From contig CAAFZH010000016.1 of the NCBI GenBank assembly GCA_900767495.1, positions 1 to 23,105 of the forward strand: 23,105 bases of DNA, written 5' to 3'. The DNA is from Clostridia bacterium. GTDB lineage: Bacteria; Bacillota; Clostridia; Christensenellales; Borkfalkiaceae. The notes below the pieces were generated by a model. It ran no database searches and was not told the origin of the DNA. It saw nothing but the letters and a program-made list of their open reading frames with translations. Shown here piece after piece: positions 6,213 to 14,130 of the stretch. Numbering within the stretch: position 1 is the stretch's first letter; every line of letters begins with the position of its first letter. The position numbers were made by a program, and so were the translations under genes.

Positions 6213-6299
6213 TGGTGCGGGTAGCAGGGGTCGAACCTGTACGAAATTGCTTTCATAAGAACCTGAATCTTACGCGTCTGCCAGTTCCGCCATACCCGC
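6213..6299 (-). tRNA. tRNA-Leu (anticodon CAG)
   Basis: An 87-nt class II tRNA with encoded CCA (6213-6215). The acceptor stem GCGGGTA / TACCCGC is fully paired with discriminator A. The anticodon stem TAAGA / TCTTA holds the loop TTCAGGT, giving anticodon CAG, which reads CUG leucine codons. A long variable arm with stem GAAA / TTTC is typical of Leu. The T-loop is TTCGACC, and the outermost T-stem pair is an A-C mismatch. It lies downstream of rpmB on the same strand, separated by the rpmB terminator. Confidence 0.95.
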
Positions 6300-6340
6300 A
6301 TGGGATTTTTGCCAAAGTTAATCGTAAATAGTAAAAATCA

Positions 6341-6365
6341 CCGTCGCGCATTGTTAACGCGACGG
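6341..6365 (-). terminator. Terminator of rpmB
   Basis: A perfect 8-bp stem CCGTCGCG / CGCGACGG (6341-6348 with 6358-6365) has a 9-nt loop, 16 nt past the rpmB stop, followed on the minus strand by TGATTTTTAC. It separates rpmB from the downstream tRNA-Leu. Confidence 0.8.
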
Positions 6366-6381
6366 TCGTTTTATACTCAAC

Positions 6382-6570
6382 TTACGCTCTCTCGATTTTG
6401 TTGCTCTTTAAACAACGCGCACAAACGTATTGGCTCGTTACGACGCCGTCGTTTACGACTCTTACCTTTTGTACGTTGGCATTGTATAAACGAGGAGTTT
6501 TACGGTTACTGTGGCTGACTTTGTTGCCCGACAACTTTGCTTTTCCGCAAACGCTGCAAACTCTTGACAT
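6382..6570 (-). CDS. rpmB: 50S ribosomal protein L28
   Basis: A 62-residue L28 protein of the large ribosomal subunit. The N-terminus MSRVCSVCGK, the SHSNRKT segment (20-25) and the basic core are characteristic. Two CxxC pairs (C5/C8 and C50/C53) mark the zinc-binding (C+) form. GGAGG lies 7 nt upstream of the ATG. The gene is divergent from the Asp23-yloV-recG run, as in many Firmicutes. It has its own promoter and terminator. Confidence 0.97.
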   Translation of the reverse strand: MSRVCSVCGKAKLSGNKVSHSNRKTPRLYNANVQKVRVVNDGVVTSQYVCARCLKSNKIERA

Positions 6571-6605
6571 ACTGCACCTCCAAAATACTCTTTTAAAGCA
6601 TAGAT

Positions 6606-6634
6606 ACTATATCACAATTTCGCTTTAAATGCAA
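6606..6634 (-). promoter_or_regulatory. Sigma-A-like promoter of rpmB
   Basis: On the minus strand TTGCAT (6634-6629), a 17-nt spacer and TATAGT (6611-6606). The predicted start lies about 30 nt before the rpmB ATG. Confidence 0.7.
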
Positions 6635-6704
6635 CAATTTTCGCCCGATAAACAAAAAAAATCAAGAAATTTTGCTTTCACAATTAAAAATCGGGTCAAA
6701 TCTC

Positions 6705-6733
6705 TTGTAAAAATCGGGCAAATATTGTATAAT
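6705..6733 (+). promoter_or_regulatory. Sigma-A-like promoter of the Asp23-yloV-recG run
   Basis: TTGTAA (6705-6710), a 17-nt spacer and a perfect TATAAT (6728-6733). The leader to the ATG at 6798 would be about 58 nt. No other promoter is obvious before recG, so the three genes are probably co-transcribed. Confidence 0.75.
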
Positions 6734-6797
6734 GAAAACAAAGCGGACTTCTTTGCGCGTGTATTCGATCGCGCGTTTCCGCTTTCGGAGAAACGTT

Positions 6798-7148
6798 ATG
6801 GCTGTTACTACCTCGAACATTTACGGTAAAATTTCCATATCCGACGAAACTATCGCCAAGGTTGCCGCGCACGCCTCGCTGGAGTGCTACGGCATTGTTG
6901 AAATGGTGTCTAGAAAGTTGTCGGACAGTCTTTCGCAACTCCTCAAAAGAGATACGAGCGGCAAGGGCGTACAGGTTACCACCTCGGGCGACCGTATCTT
7001 TATAGACGTATTCGTGATCATTAAGTTCGGCGTGTCTATTTCCGCTGTTGCGGAGTCGTTGAAAAACGCCGTCAAATATAAAGTGGAACAATTCACGGGC
7101 ATGATAGTAGATACCGTAAACGTAAACATTATGGGCGTCAAACTCTGA
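6798..7148 (+). CDS. yloU: Asp23/Gls24 family envelope stress protein (YloU-like)
   Basis: A 116-residue protein of the Asp23/Gls24 (DUF322) family, about the length of Bacillus YloU. The family pattern is clear: a GKISIS strand start, HASLECYGIVEM near 25-36, and a closing beta-alpha unit ending in VDTVNVNIMGV. Members are associated with the cell envelope or membrane and with alkaline stress in staphylococci; the precise role of YloU is poorly known. The start at 6798 has GGAG 7 nt upstream; an earlier in-frame ATG (6732) lies within the -10 box and is rejected. It precedes yloV as in most Firmicutes. Confidence 0.9.
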   Translation: MAVTTSNIYGKISISDETIAKVAAHASLECYGIVEMVSRKLSDSLSQLLKRDTSGKGVQVTTSGDRIFIDVFVIIKFGVSISAVAESLKNAVKYKVEQFTGMIVDTVNVNIMGVKL

Positions 7149-7221
7149 CGCTTTTTCGCGGGCGGGTTGCGCAAGGCAAGTCGCCGCGGTTCCACGCTCT
7201 CTCGGAGGAAATTTATTTATA

Positions 7222-8853
7222 ATGCAGAAGAATATTAACGGCGCGATTTTTGCCAAAATGGTAATAAGCGCGTCTAAATTGCTTGACGTAAATCGCGAGC
7301 AGATAGATACTTTAAACGTATTCCCCGTTCCCGACGGAGATACCGGCACAAACATGAGCCTTACGATGCAGTCGGCAATCAAGGAACTTCGCGCTTGCAA
7401 AAGCAACGCCTTACCCGACCTTGCCGACGCCGTTTCCAAGGGCGCGCTCAAGGGCGCGCGCGGTAACTCGGGCGTTATAACGTCGCAGATTTTCCGCGGT
7501 ATATGCTCCGTACTCAAGGACTATACCGAGGCTGATACGAGGGCTCTCGCAAAAGGTCTTAAAGCCGCTACCGATATCGCTTACGGCGCGGTTTCCAAAC
7601 CAAAAGAGGGTACTATTTTAACCGTTTGCCGTATGGTTTCGGAGCATGCTCAGTCTATATGCGGCAAAAATAAGGATATCGAATCGTTCCTGACCGAAAT
7701 AATAAATAAAGCCGAGGAGGCGGTAAAACTCACTCCTACGCTTTTGCCCGTACTTAAAAAAGCGGGCGTTGTCGATTCCGGCGGTATGGGTCTTCTTACT
7801 ATTTACCGCGGTATGTACAAGGGACTTATCGGCGAAGAAATCGAGGGAGCGGCGGCGGATTTACCCGAAGTTAAAGTCGATTCCTCTATGGAACACGCCG
7901 ACATACTTAATCTGGGTACTATCGAATTCGGTTACTGCACGGAATTTTTCGTTATAAATTTAAAGAAGAAAACCACGCTCGCCGATATAGACAGGCTTAA
8001 GGAATATCTTATGACGATAGGCGATTGCGTACTCGTTATAGGCGACCTCGAATTTATAAAAGTACACGTCCACACCAACAATCCCGATAAGGCGTTGTCC
8101 AAGGCGTTGCAACTCGGCGAGATCGACAAGATAAAAATAGAAAACATGCTGGAAGAAAACCGCGAACTTATCAAAAAATACGAGGCGGAAAAGAAGGAAA
8201 TGGGCATGCTTTCTATTTGTTCGGGTACGGGTCTTGCGGATATATTCAAAGATCTTAACTGCGACAGGGTTATAGAGGGCGGTCAGACGATGAACCCCTC
8301 CGCGCAGGATATTGCCGACGCTATAATAAAGATAAATGCCGAAAACGTTTTCGTTTTCCCCAACAACAAGAACATAATACTCGCCGCCGAGCAGTCCAAA
8401 TCGCTCGTCGAGGGTAAGAAGATAAACGTAGTGCCGACCAAGAGCATACCGCAGGGTATCTCCGCCGCGCTTGCCTTCAACCCCGAAGTTTCGGCGGACG
8501 AAAACCTTATAAATATGCTCCACGCTATAGACAACGTAACGTCGGGGCAGGTTACTTACGCCGTGAGAACCACCAAGGTGGACGGTTTCTCGCTTAACAA
8601 GGGCGATATAATAGGTCTTGACAATAAAAAGATTCTTGCTCACGGCAAAGATATTGCGACCGTTACGGCAAAACTTATAGATAAGTTACGCGATCAGTCG
8701 CACAGTCTTATCAACCTGTATTACGGCTCGGACGTAACCGAGGAAGATGCAAGTGCGCTTCAGGCAAAAATACAGGAAACGTACCCCGACCTCGACGTGG
8801 AATTATTCTTCGGCGGTCAGGCTATATACTATTATATAGTTTCGCTCGAATAA
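7222..8853 (+). CDS. fakA: DAK2-domain fatty acid kinase-like protein (YloV/FakA)
   Basis: A 543-residue protein with the FakA/YloV layout: an N-terminal DAK2 (dihydroxyacetone kinase-type, ATP-binding) domain, a middle domain, and a C-terminal DegV-like domain. The metal/ATP site NVFPVPDGDTGTN includes D38 and D40, GARGNSG is at 78-84, and a DSGGMG loop is further on. FakA phosphorylates fatty acids presented by FakB proteins so they can enter phospholipid synthesis; no fakB is in the window. GGAGG lies 13 nt upstream of the ATG, a slightly long spacing. Its place between yloU and recG matches the conserved Firmicute order. Confidence 0.9.
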   Translation: MQKNINGAIFAKMVISASKLLDVNREQIDTLNVFPVPDGDTGTNMSLTMQSAIKELRACKSNALPDLADAVSKGALKGARGNSGVITSQIFRGICSVLKDYTEADTRALAKGLKAATDIAYGAVSKPKEGTILTVCRMVSEHAQSICGKNKDIESFLTEIINKAEEAVKLTPTLLPVLKKAGVVDSGGMGLLTIYRGMYKGLIGEEIEGAAADLPEVKVDSSMEHADILNLGTIEFGYCTEFFVINLKKKTTLADIDRLKEYLMTIGDCVLVIGDLEFIKVHVHTNNPDKALSKALQLGEIDKIKIENMLEENRELIKKYEAEKKEMGMLSICSGTGLADIFKDLNCDRVIEGGQTMNPSAQDIADAIIKINAENVFVFPNNKNIILAAEQSKSLVEGKKINVVPTKSIPQGISAALAFNPEVSADENLINMLHAIDNVTSGQVTYAVRTTKVDGFSLNKGDIIGLDNKKILAHGKDIATVTAKLIDKLRDQSHSLINLYYGSDVTEEDASALQAKIQETYPDLDVELFFGGQAIYYYIVSLE

Positions 8854-8873
8854 TTCGCGGGGCGTAACGCGAT

Positions 8874-10886
8874 ATGAAAATAACCGATATAAAGGGCGTG
8901 AGCGACAAACGCGCGGCGGATTTGAAAAAACTCGGCGTGCTTACGCCCGAACAACTTATTAAACATTTTCCGCGGAACTATCTCGATCTGAGGCATGCCG
9001 TTCCGCTTGAAAAGTGTTACGATAACGATATCGTTTTAACGTACGGGAGGCTTATAAGTCGTCCCGTTCTTTTCACGTCCGCAAGAAGGCTTAAATGCGT
9101 CAAAGCGGTGGCGGAACAGGGCGCGTCCGGCTTTACGATTATGTGGTATAACCAACCCTACGTTATGACTCAACTCCGCGCGGGCAGCGATTATCTTTTT
9201 TACGGAAGAATCAAGGCGGGGTTCGGCGGCGTTACGCTCAACAATCCTTCTTTCGAGCCGCTCGAAAACAACGAAAGGCTCAAAGGCATAGTCCCCGTAT
9301 ACGCCGTCAAGGGTTGCGTAACTCAAAAAGTTATGCGCGACGCGGTTTTAAACGCTCTTTCCGCGCTTACTTTAAACAGCGTTATCCCGTATAATTTAGT
9401 AAAAAAATATTCTCTTTCACCCTTAAAAGAGGCTTATTACGAGGTGCATCGTCCTACCGACCTCGTAAAACAAAAACTCGCCGCCGAAAGAATAGCGATA
9501 GAAGAATATTTTACGCTTATCTCGGCGTTTAAACTCATCAAGGGCGACAGGGGACAAATAAGGGTAAATCAATACTCCTGCGGAGCAGGCGATTTGCGTG
9601 AGTTTACCAAGAGTTTCGGCTTCGAGTTCACCGCGGGACAGAAAAACGCCGTAAACGAAATTTACGCCGATATGACTTCGCCGCGGTCTATGAACAGACT
9701 TTTGCAGGGCGACGTCGGCAGCGGTAAAACGGCGGTTGCGCTGTGCGCCATATATATCGCCGTAAAGAGCGGTTATCAGGCGGTTATGCTTGCTCCCACC
9801 GAGATTTTGGCGGAACAAAATTATAATCTGATTAAAAAATCTTTCCCGTGGGCGGAGGTTGCGTTTTTAAGCGGCTCTACCAAGGGCAAGGATAAAACCG
9901 AAATAAAAAGACGAGTAAAAAACGGCGAAATAAGGATAGTCGTCGGCACTCACGCGGTTATTCAGGGCGACGTGGAATTTTACAATCTTTCGCTTTGCGT
10001 GTGCGACGAACAACATCGTTTCGGCGTTCAACAACGCAGCGCGCTCGTGGCAAAGGGGCTTATCCCCGACGTGCTGGTAATGAGCGCAACGCCTATTCCG
10101 CGTACTCTTTCGCTTATTTGTTACGGCGATCTGGACGTAACCGAAATCACGGATAAACCTAAAAATCGTTTGCCCGTAGCCACTTTCGTTGTGGGGCGCA
10201 ATAAGTACGACGGAATGCTCGGTTTTATCCGCGATACGGTAAAAATCGGCAATCAGGCGTTTTGCGTCTGCCCCAAAATAGAGGGCGACGACGAAGGCAC
10301 GCTTATGAGCGTGAACGATTTGTACGAGCAACTTGCCGAACGGCTCGACGGCGTAAAAGTGGGACTTCTGCACGGCAAAATGAAGGACGAACAAAAGGCG
10401 GCTATAATGCTCGACTTTAAGGAAAAGCGCATAGACGTACTCGTTTCCACCACGGTTATCGAGGTAGGTATAGACGTGCCGAACGCCACCGTAATGGTCA
10501 TTTTCAATTCCGAAAGATTCGGCTTGTCGCAACTCCACCAACTGCGCGGAAGAGTAGGGCGCGGCGGCGGAAAAGCCTATTGCTTTTTGTATACAGAAAG
10601 CGACGATGAAAAGGCTATAGCGCGATTAAAGGTTATTTGCGACAGCAACGACGGCTTTAAAATAGCCGAAAAAGATTTCGAGTTCCGCGGCGGCGGCGAC
10701 TTTTTAGGCACTCGCCAAAGCGGTAAATCCATAAGCGATTTAGGCACGCTTTCGTACCCTGCGTCGGTAATATTCACTGCAAAAAAATTATGCGACGAGG
10801 CGTTTGAAAGTCCCGAATATATAAAAGCCGTCCGCCCCTATGCAATGGAAAAATACGAACGCTTAAAAGACGTCGCGCTTAACTGA
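8874..10886 (+). CDS. recG: ATP-dependent DNA helicase RecG
   Basis: A 670-residue superfamily 2 helicase that remodels stalled replication forks and branch-migrates Holliday junctions. An N-terminal wedge (OB-fold) domain covers about 1-200. The two helicase domains carry motif I GDVGSGKT (279-286), motif II DEQH (378-381), motif III SATPIPRT (404-411) and the late QLRGRVGRG motif. The length is normal for the family and no motif is lost. The ribosome site is weak (GGGGCG at 8858-8863). The ATG follows the yloV stop by about 20 nt, so it is probably the last gene of the yloU-yloV-recG unit. No hairpin terminator is evident after it. Confidence 0.96.
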   Translation: MKITDIKGVSDKRAADLKKLGVLTPEQLIKHFPRNYLDLRHAVPLEKCYDNDIVLTYGRLISRPVLFTSARRLKCVKAVAEQGASGFTIMWYNQPYVMTQLRAGSDYLFYGRIKAGFGGVTLNNPSFEPLENNERLKGIVPVYAVKGCVTQKVMRDAVLNALSALTLNSVIPYNLVKKYSLSPLKEAYYEVHRPTDLVKQKLAAERIAIEEYFTLISAFKLIKGDRGQIRVNQYSCGAGDLREFTKSFGFEFTAGQKNAVNEIYADMTSPRSMNRLLQGDVGSGKTAVALCAIYIAVKSGYQAVMLAPTEILAEQNYNLIKKSFPWAEVAFLSGSTKGKDKTEIKRRVKNGEIRIVVGTHAVIQGDVEFYNLSLCVCDEQHRFGVQQRSALVAKGLIPDVLVMSATPIPRTLSLICYGDLDVTEITDKPKNRLPVATFVVGRNKYDGMLGFIRDTVKIGNQAFCVCPKIEGDDEGTLMSVNDLYEQLAERLDGVKVGLLHGKMKDEQKAAIMLDFKEKRIDVLVSTTVIEVGIDVPNATVMVIFNSERFGLSQLHQLRGRVGRGGGKAYCFLYTESDDEKAIARLKVICDSNDGFKIAEKDFEFRGGGDFLGTRQSGKSISDLGTLSYPASVIFTAKKLCDEAFESPEYIKAVRPYAMEKYERLKDVALN

Positions 10887-10893
10887 TACCGCC

Positions 10894-10973
10894 TATCGGC
10901 GCAATGCGTACCACATAATCACTATGTAATATATATCGGCGCGATGCGTACTACATAATCACTATATAATATA
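10894..10973. repeat. Tandem 40-bp duplication upstream of polysaccharide locus
   Basis: Two adjacent 40-bp units (10894-10933 and 10934-10973) differ at only 3 positions. Each starts TATCGGCGC and ends TAATATA, and each contains ACATAATCACTAT; copy 1 can form a small ACATA/TATGT hairpin. There is no spacer and only two copies, so it is not CRISPR. It ends 7 bp before the -35 box of the promoter at 10981, suggesting a duplicated regulatory segment or simple slippage. Confidence 0.85.
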
Positions 10974-10980
10974 TATTCGC

Positions 10981-11009
10981 TTGCAAAATACCTTTTAATG
11001 TGGTATAAT
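10981..11009 (+). promoter_or_regulatory. Sigma-A-like promoter of the polysaccharide locus
   Basis: TTGCAA (10981-10986), a 17-nt spacer and a perfect TATAAT (11004-11009). The leader to the ATG at 11094 is about 78 nt. This is the only convincing promoter seen ahead of the polysaccharide genes. Confidence 0.75.
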
Positions 11010-11093
11010 TTTAAAAGCAACGTAATAGCACCGATTTTAGCCCGAAAACGAATGAGCGTGGTCGGACTTCGGAGTTTTAATCGAGGAAAAACT

Positions 11094-12359
11094 ATGGTAA
11101 TTAAACCGTTTGATAAAAAAGTTTATCTGGCTTCGCCCACTATGCACGGCGAAGAGTTAAAGTATATGACGGAGGCGTACCAAACCAACTGGATGTCCAC
11201 CGTCGGTGAAAACGTAAACGAAGTGGAACGCATCGCCGCCGAAAAGTCGCAGATGAAATACGCCGTGGCGCTGTCGAGTTGTACCGCCGCTTTGCATTTG
11301 TGCGTAAAATCCGCGGGCGAAAAACTTTACGGTAAGCCGAGCGTGGGGCACGGCGCGTTGGAGGGGAAAAGAGTCTTTTGTTCGGATATGACTTTCGACG
11401 CGACTTTAAATCCCGTGGTCTACGAGGGCGGCGTTCCCGTATTTATAGATACCGAAGCCGACTCCTGGAATATGGACCCCGTTTCGCTTGAAAAAGCGTT
11501 TGAAATTTATCCCGAGGTAAAACTCGTCGTGTGCGCGGAATTGTACGGCTTTCCCGGCAGAATAGACGAAATCAAGCGTATTTGCGAAAAACACGGCGCG
11601 CTTCTGGTAGAGGACGCCGCCGAGGCTATGGGAGCAACCGTTTCGGGTAAACAATGCGGCAGTTTCGGCGATTACGGCGCGGTAAGTTATAACGGCAATA
11701 AAATAATTACGGGTTCGTCGGGCGGTTGCCTGCTCACGAACGATATCGAGGTCGCCAACAAGGCGAGAAAATGGTCCACGCAGGCGAGAGAGGCTGCGGC
11801 GTGGTATCAACACGAAGAAGTCGGTTACAATTATCGTATGAGCAACGTAATTGCGGGCGTTATTCGCGGACAGTACCCTTATCTCGAAGAGCATATCGCT
11901 CAAAAGAAAGCCGTGTACGAGAGGTACGCCGATGGGTTTAAGGATTTGCCCGTAAAAATGAACCCCATAACGCAGGACACCAAGCCGAATTATTGGCTTT
12001 CCGCTATGATAATCGACCCCGAATATACGTGCGAACAGGTACGCGACGATTCGCGCGCGCTGTTCGTCAAGCAAAAGGGCAAAACTTGCCCTACGGAAAT
12101 TTTACAGGCGATTGCAGATATAAACGCCGATGGCAGACCTATTTGGAAGCCTATGCATATGCAGCCGTTGTACCGTATGCACGAGTTTATCACTCGCGAG
12201 GGCAGCGGCAGGGCGAAAACCAACGCTTACATTGCGGGCGGAGTTGCGGACGTTGGCGCGGATATTTTTAACCGCGGATTATGTTTGCCGAGCGACAATA
12301 AAATGACTGCCGAGCAACAAGCGGTGATAATAGAGGTTGTGAGGGCTTGCTTTAAATGA
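11094..12359 (+). CDS. DegT/DnrJ/EryC1-family sugar aminotransferase
   Basis: A 421-residue PLP-dependent aminotransferase that adds an amino group to a keto-sugar nucleotide. The fold-type I features are clear: SSCTAALHL (61-69) for the phosphate-binding loop, D174 in LVEDAAEA for the pyridine nitrogen, and the internal aldimine lysine K203 in SYNGNKIIT. A loop at about 76-95 before RVFCSDMTFDAT is typical of the PglE/LegC-like subgroup in capsule loci. The start at 11094 has GAGG 8 nt upstream; the open frame further 5' overlaps the promoter and is rejected. It overlaps the next gene by 4 nt (ATGA). The exact sugar is unknown, and no dedicated UDP-sugar 4,6-dehydratase is present in the window. 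Confidence 0.88.
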   Translation: MVIKPFDKKVYLASPTMHGEELKYMTEAYQTNWMSTVGENVNEVERIAAEKSQMKYAVALSSCTAALHLCVKSAGEKLYGKPSVGHGALEGKRVFCSDMTFDATLNPVVYEGGVPVFIDTEADSWNMDPVSLEKAFEIYPEVKLVVCAELYGFPGRIDEIKRICEKHGALLVEDAAEAMGATVSGKQCGSFGDYGAVSYNGNKIITGSSGGCLLTNDIEVANKARKWSTQAREAAAWYQHEEVGYNYRMSNVIAGVIRGQYPYLEEHIAQKKAVYERYADGFKDLPVKMNPITQDTKPNYWLSAMIIDPEYTCEQVRDDSRALFVKQKGKTCPTEILQAIADINADGRPIWKPMHMQPLYRMHEFITREGSGRAKTNAYIAGGVADVGADIFNRGLCLPSDNKMTAEQQAVIIEVVRACFK

Positions 12360-13114
12360 AAGAATTTTTTAATACCTTAACGACCACCCCGTGGGGCATA
12401 ACGATAATTTGCGTCGTTGCGGTCGCGCTGTGGCTCGTTCTGTCGATCGTATTGTATCGCCCGTTTTTCAAACGGTTTTACGACTTCGTTTTATCGCTCG
12501 TCGGTTTAATCGTCTTATCGCCGATATTGTTGATTTTAATAATCGTAACTGCCGTGGCGATGCACGGAAATCCGTTTTTCACTCAACTCAGACCTGGCAA
12601 AAGAGATAAAAACGGAAACGAAAAAATTTTTCGTTTGATTAAGTTTCGCACTATGAGCAACAAAAAAGACGCGGACGGCAATTTATTGCCGGACGAGCAA
12701 CGGCTCAATAAATTCGGCAAGATTCTTCGTTCGACTTCGCTCGACGAACTCCCCGAACTTATCAACATTTTAAAAGGCGACATGTCGATAGTCGGTCCTC
12801 GCCCCCTGCTCGTCAAATATTTGCCCTTGTATAACGAGAGGCAAAGGCGGCGGCACGACGTTTATCCCGGACTTACTGGATATGCGCAAGTGCATGGGAG
12901 AAACGCTATATCCTGGGAAGAAAAATTTGAGTTGGACGTTTATTACGTGGAGAATTATTCCTTATTCTTAGACGTAAAAATTTTGTTTGATACGGTATTT
13001 GCCGTTCTTAGACATAAGGGTATCAGTAGCGCAACGAGCGATACTATGGAAGCGTTTAAAGGTAGCGATAATACTCAATCCGATGAAAGAAAAGATAATA
13101 ATACGGAGAGATAA
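12356..13114 (+). CDS. Polyprenyl-phosphate phosphoglycosyltransferase (priming sugar transferase)
   Basis: A 252-residue monotopic phosphoglycosyltransferase of the PglC/WcaJ catalytic family. It moves a sugar-1-phosphate from a nucleotide sugar onto undecaprenyl phosphate, the first step of repeat-unit assembly on the inner membrane face. Key signs are the re-entrant helix at about 42-66 with a Ser-Pro break, KFRTM (96-100), the catalytic pair D130-E131 in STSLDELPEL, GPRPLL (147-152) and PGLTGYAQVHGRN (171-183). An extra hydrophobic helix at about 14-34 precedes the re-entrant helix, which minimal PglC proteins lack. The last 30 or so residues are polar and likely disordered. Coupling to the aminotransferase by a 4-nt overlap suggests that its sugar is the product of that enzyme. 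Confidence 0.93.
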   Translation: MKEFFNTLTTTPWGITIICVVAVALWLVLSIVLYRPFFKRFYDFVLSLVGLIVLSPILLILIIVTAVAMHGNPFFTQLRPGKRDKNGNEKIFRLIKFRTMSNKKDADGNLLPDEQRLNKFGKILRSTSLDELPELINILKGDMSIVGPRPLLVKYLPLYNERQRRRHDVYPGLTGYAQVHGRNAISWEEKFELDVYYVENYSLFLDVKILFDTVFAVLRHKGISSATSDTMEAFKGSDNTQSDERKDNNTER

Positions 13115-13116
13115 AA

Positions 13117-14094
13117 ATGAATTATTTAATGTTGAGTGTCGGCAGACGTGCCGAATTGTTGAAAGATTTTAAAAAATCGTTGCCGAGCGAAGCAAAACTT
13201 ATAGCGACGGATTGCAGTCCGTATGCTCCCGCTCTTTATTTTGCGGATAAGCAATATATCGTTCCGTCGATTACAGATGAGAGTTATATCCGCTGCATAC
13301 TTGATATTTGTAAAAAAGAAAACGTAAAAGTCGTTACGACGTTTATAGATCCGGAAATCGAAATACTGTCAAACAACAGAGAACTTTTTAAAAACGTCGG
13401 AGTAGAAGTATTGGCCCCTTACGAAGAAACCGCTAAACTATGTTTTGATAAGTTCTTAATGTTTAAATTTTGTAAAAATCACGGTATTCCGACTGTTCAA
13501 ACTTATGGTTCAATCGCTGAATTTGATAAGGCGAGAGAGAATAAGGAAATAAATTTCCCGGTTTTCGTAAAACCCAGGAACGGAAGCGGCAGCGTTGGGG
13601 CAAGAAAGATTACGGATTATGCCACGCTGAAAAAAGCGGTGGAAGAAGATCCTTCTTTAATAATCCAGGAGTTAATGGTCGGAATTGATCTTGATGCGGA
13701 CGTATACATAGATACGGTAACTCACGAGGCGATTACGGCATTTTCCAAGCGTAAAATCGAAACCAGGATCGGTGGGGCAAGCAAGACTATTTCGTTTAAA
13801 GATCCGGAATTGTTTGCTTTAATCCGTCGTGTATGCGAGGTTTTAAAATTCAACGGTCCTGTAGATATGGATTTTTTCTATAAAGACGGACGATATTATC
13901 TCTCGGAAGTAAATCCGCGATTTGGAGGAGCGTATTTACACGCTTACGGCGCAGGGGTAGATTTTATAAAGTTGATAGAGAAGAATTTGCACGGCGAAGC
14001 GAACGTCCCCGAGTTTGGTAATTATGACGACGGCGTCGTAATGATGATGTACGATAGCGTGGTAATCAAAAAAGAAAACGAGTTGGCAAAATAA
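13117..14094 (+). CDS. ATP-grasp ligase, carbamoyl-phosphate-synthase-like
   Basis: A 325-residue ATP-grasp protein related to the carbamoyl phosphate synthase large subunit and PylC groups. The pre-ATP domain begins LMLSVGRRAELL. The ATP-binding lysine region FVKPRNGSGSVGA is near 150-162, followed by IIQEL. The metal-binding end is DMDFFYKDGRYYLSEVNPR, with the conserved E-x-N-P-R. ATP-grasp enzymes join a carboxylate to an amine or thiol through an acyl phosphate. Placed after an aminotransferase and a priming transferase, it may acylate an amino sugar, for instance with an amino acid; that is inference. The ribosome site CGGAGAG ends 6 nt before the ATG, and only 2 nt separate it from the previous stop. 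Codon use starts to become A+T-richer here. Confidence 0.85.
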   Translation: MNYLMLSVGRRAELLKDFKKSLPSEAKLIATDCSPYAPALYFADKQYIVPSITDESYIRCILDICKKENVKVVTTFIDPEIEILSNNRELFKNVGVEVLAPYEETAKLCFDKFLMFKFCKNHGIPTVQTYGSIAEFDKARENKEINFPVFVKPRNGSGSVGARKITDYATLKKAVEEDPSLIIQELMVGIDLDADVYIDTVTHEAITAFSKRKIETRIGGASKTISFKDPELFALIRRVCEVLKFNGPVDMDFFYKDGRYYLSEVNPRFGGAYLHAYGAGVDFIKLIEKNLHGEANVPEFGNYDDGVVMMMYDSVVIKKENELAK

Positions 14095-14130
14095 CTAAGC
14101 GACGACCGTTTTATAATATGACAAATTGGT

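Noticed and set aside
6696..7517. 273-residue minus-strand frame across the Asp23 and yloV genes
   Set aside because: It is antisense to two recognised genes and crosses their promoter region.
7960..8643. 227-residue antisense frame within yloV
   Set aside because: Shadow of the yloV coding sequence, without recognisable protein features.
10894..10973. CRISPR-like repeat
   Set aside because: The two units are directly adjacent, with no spacers, and no cas gene is nearby.
14083..14117. Internal promoter (TTGGCA ... TATAAT) ahead of the GT4-like gene
   Set aside because: The spacer is 23 nt, too long for a normal sigma-A promoter.
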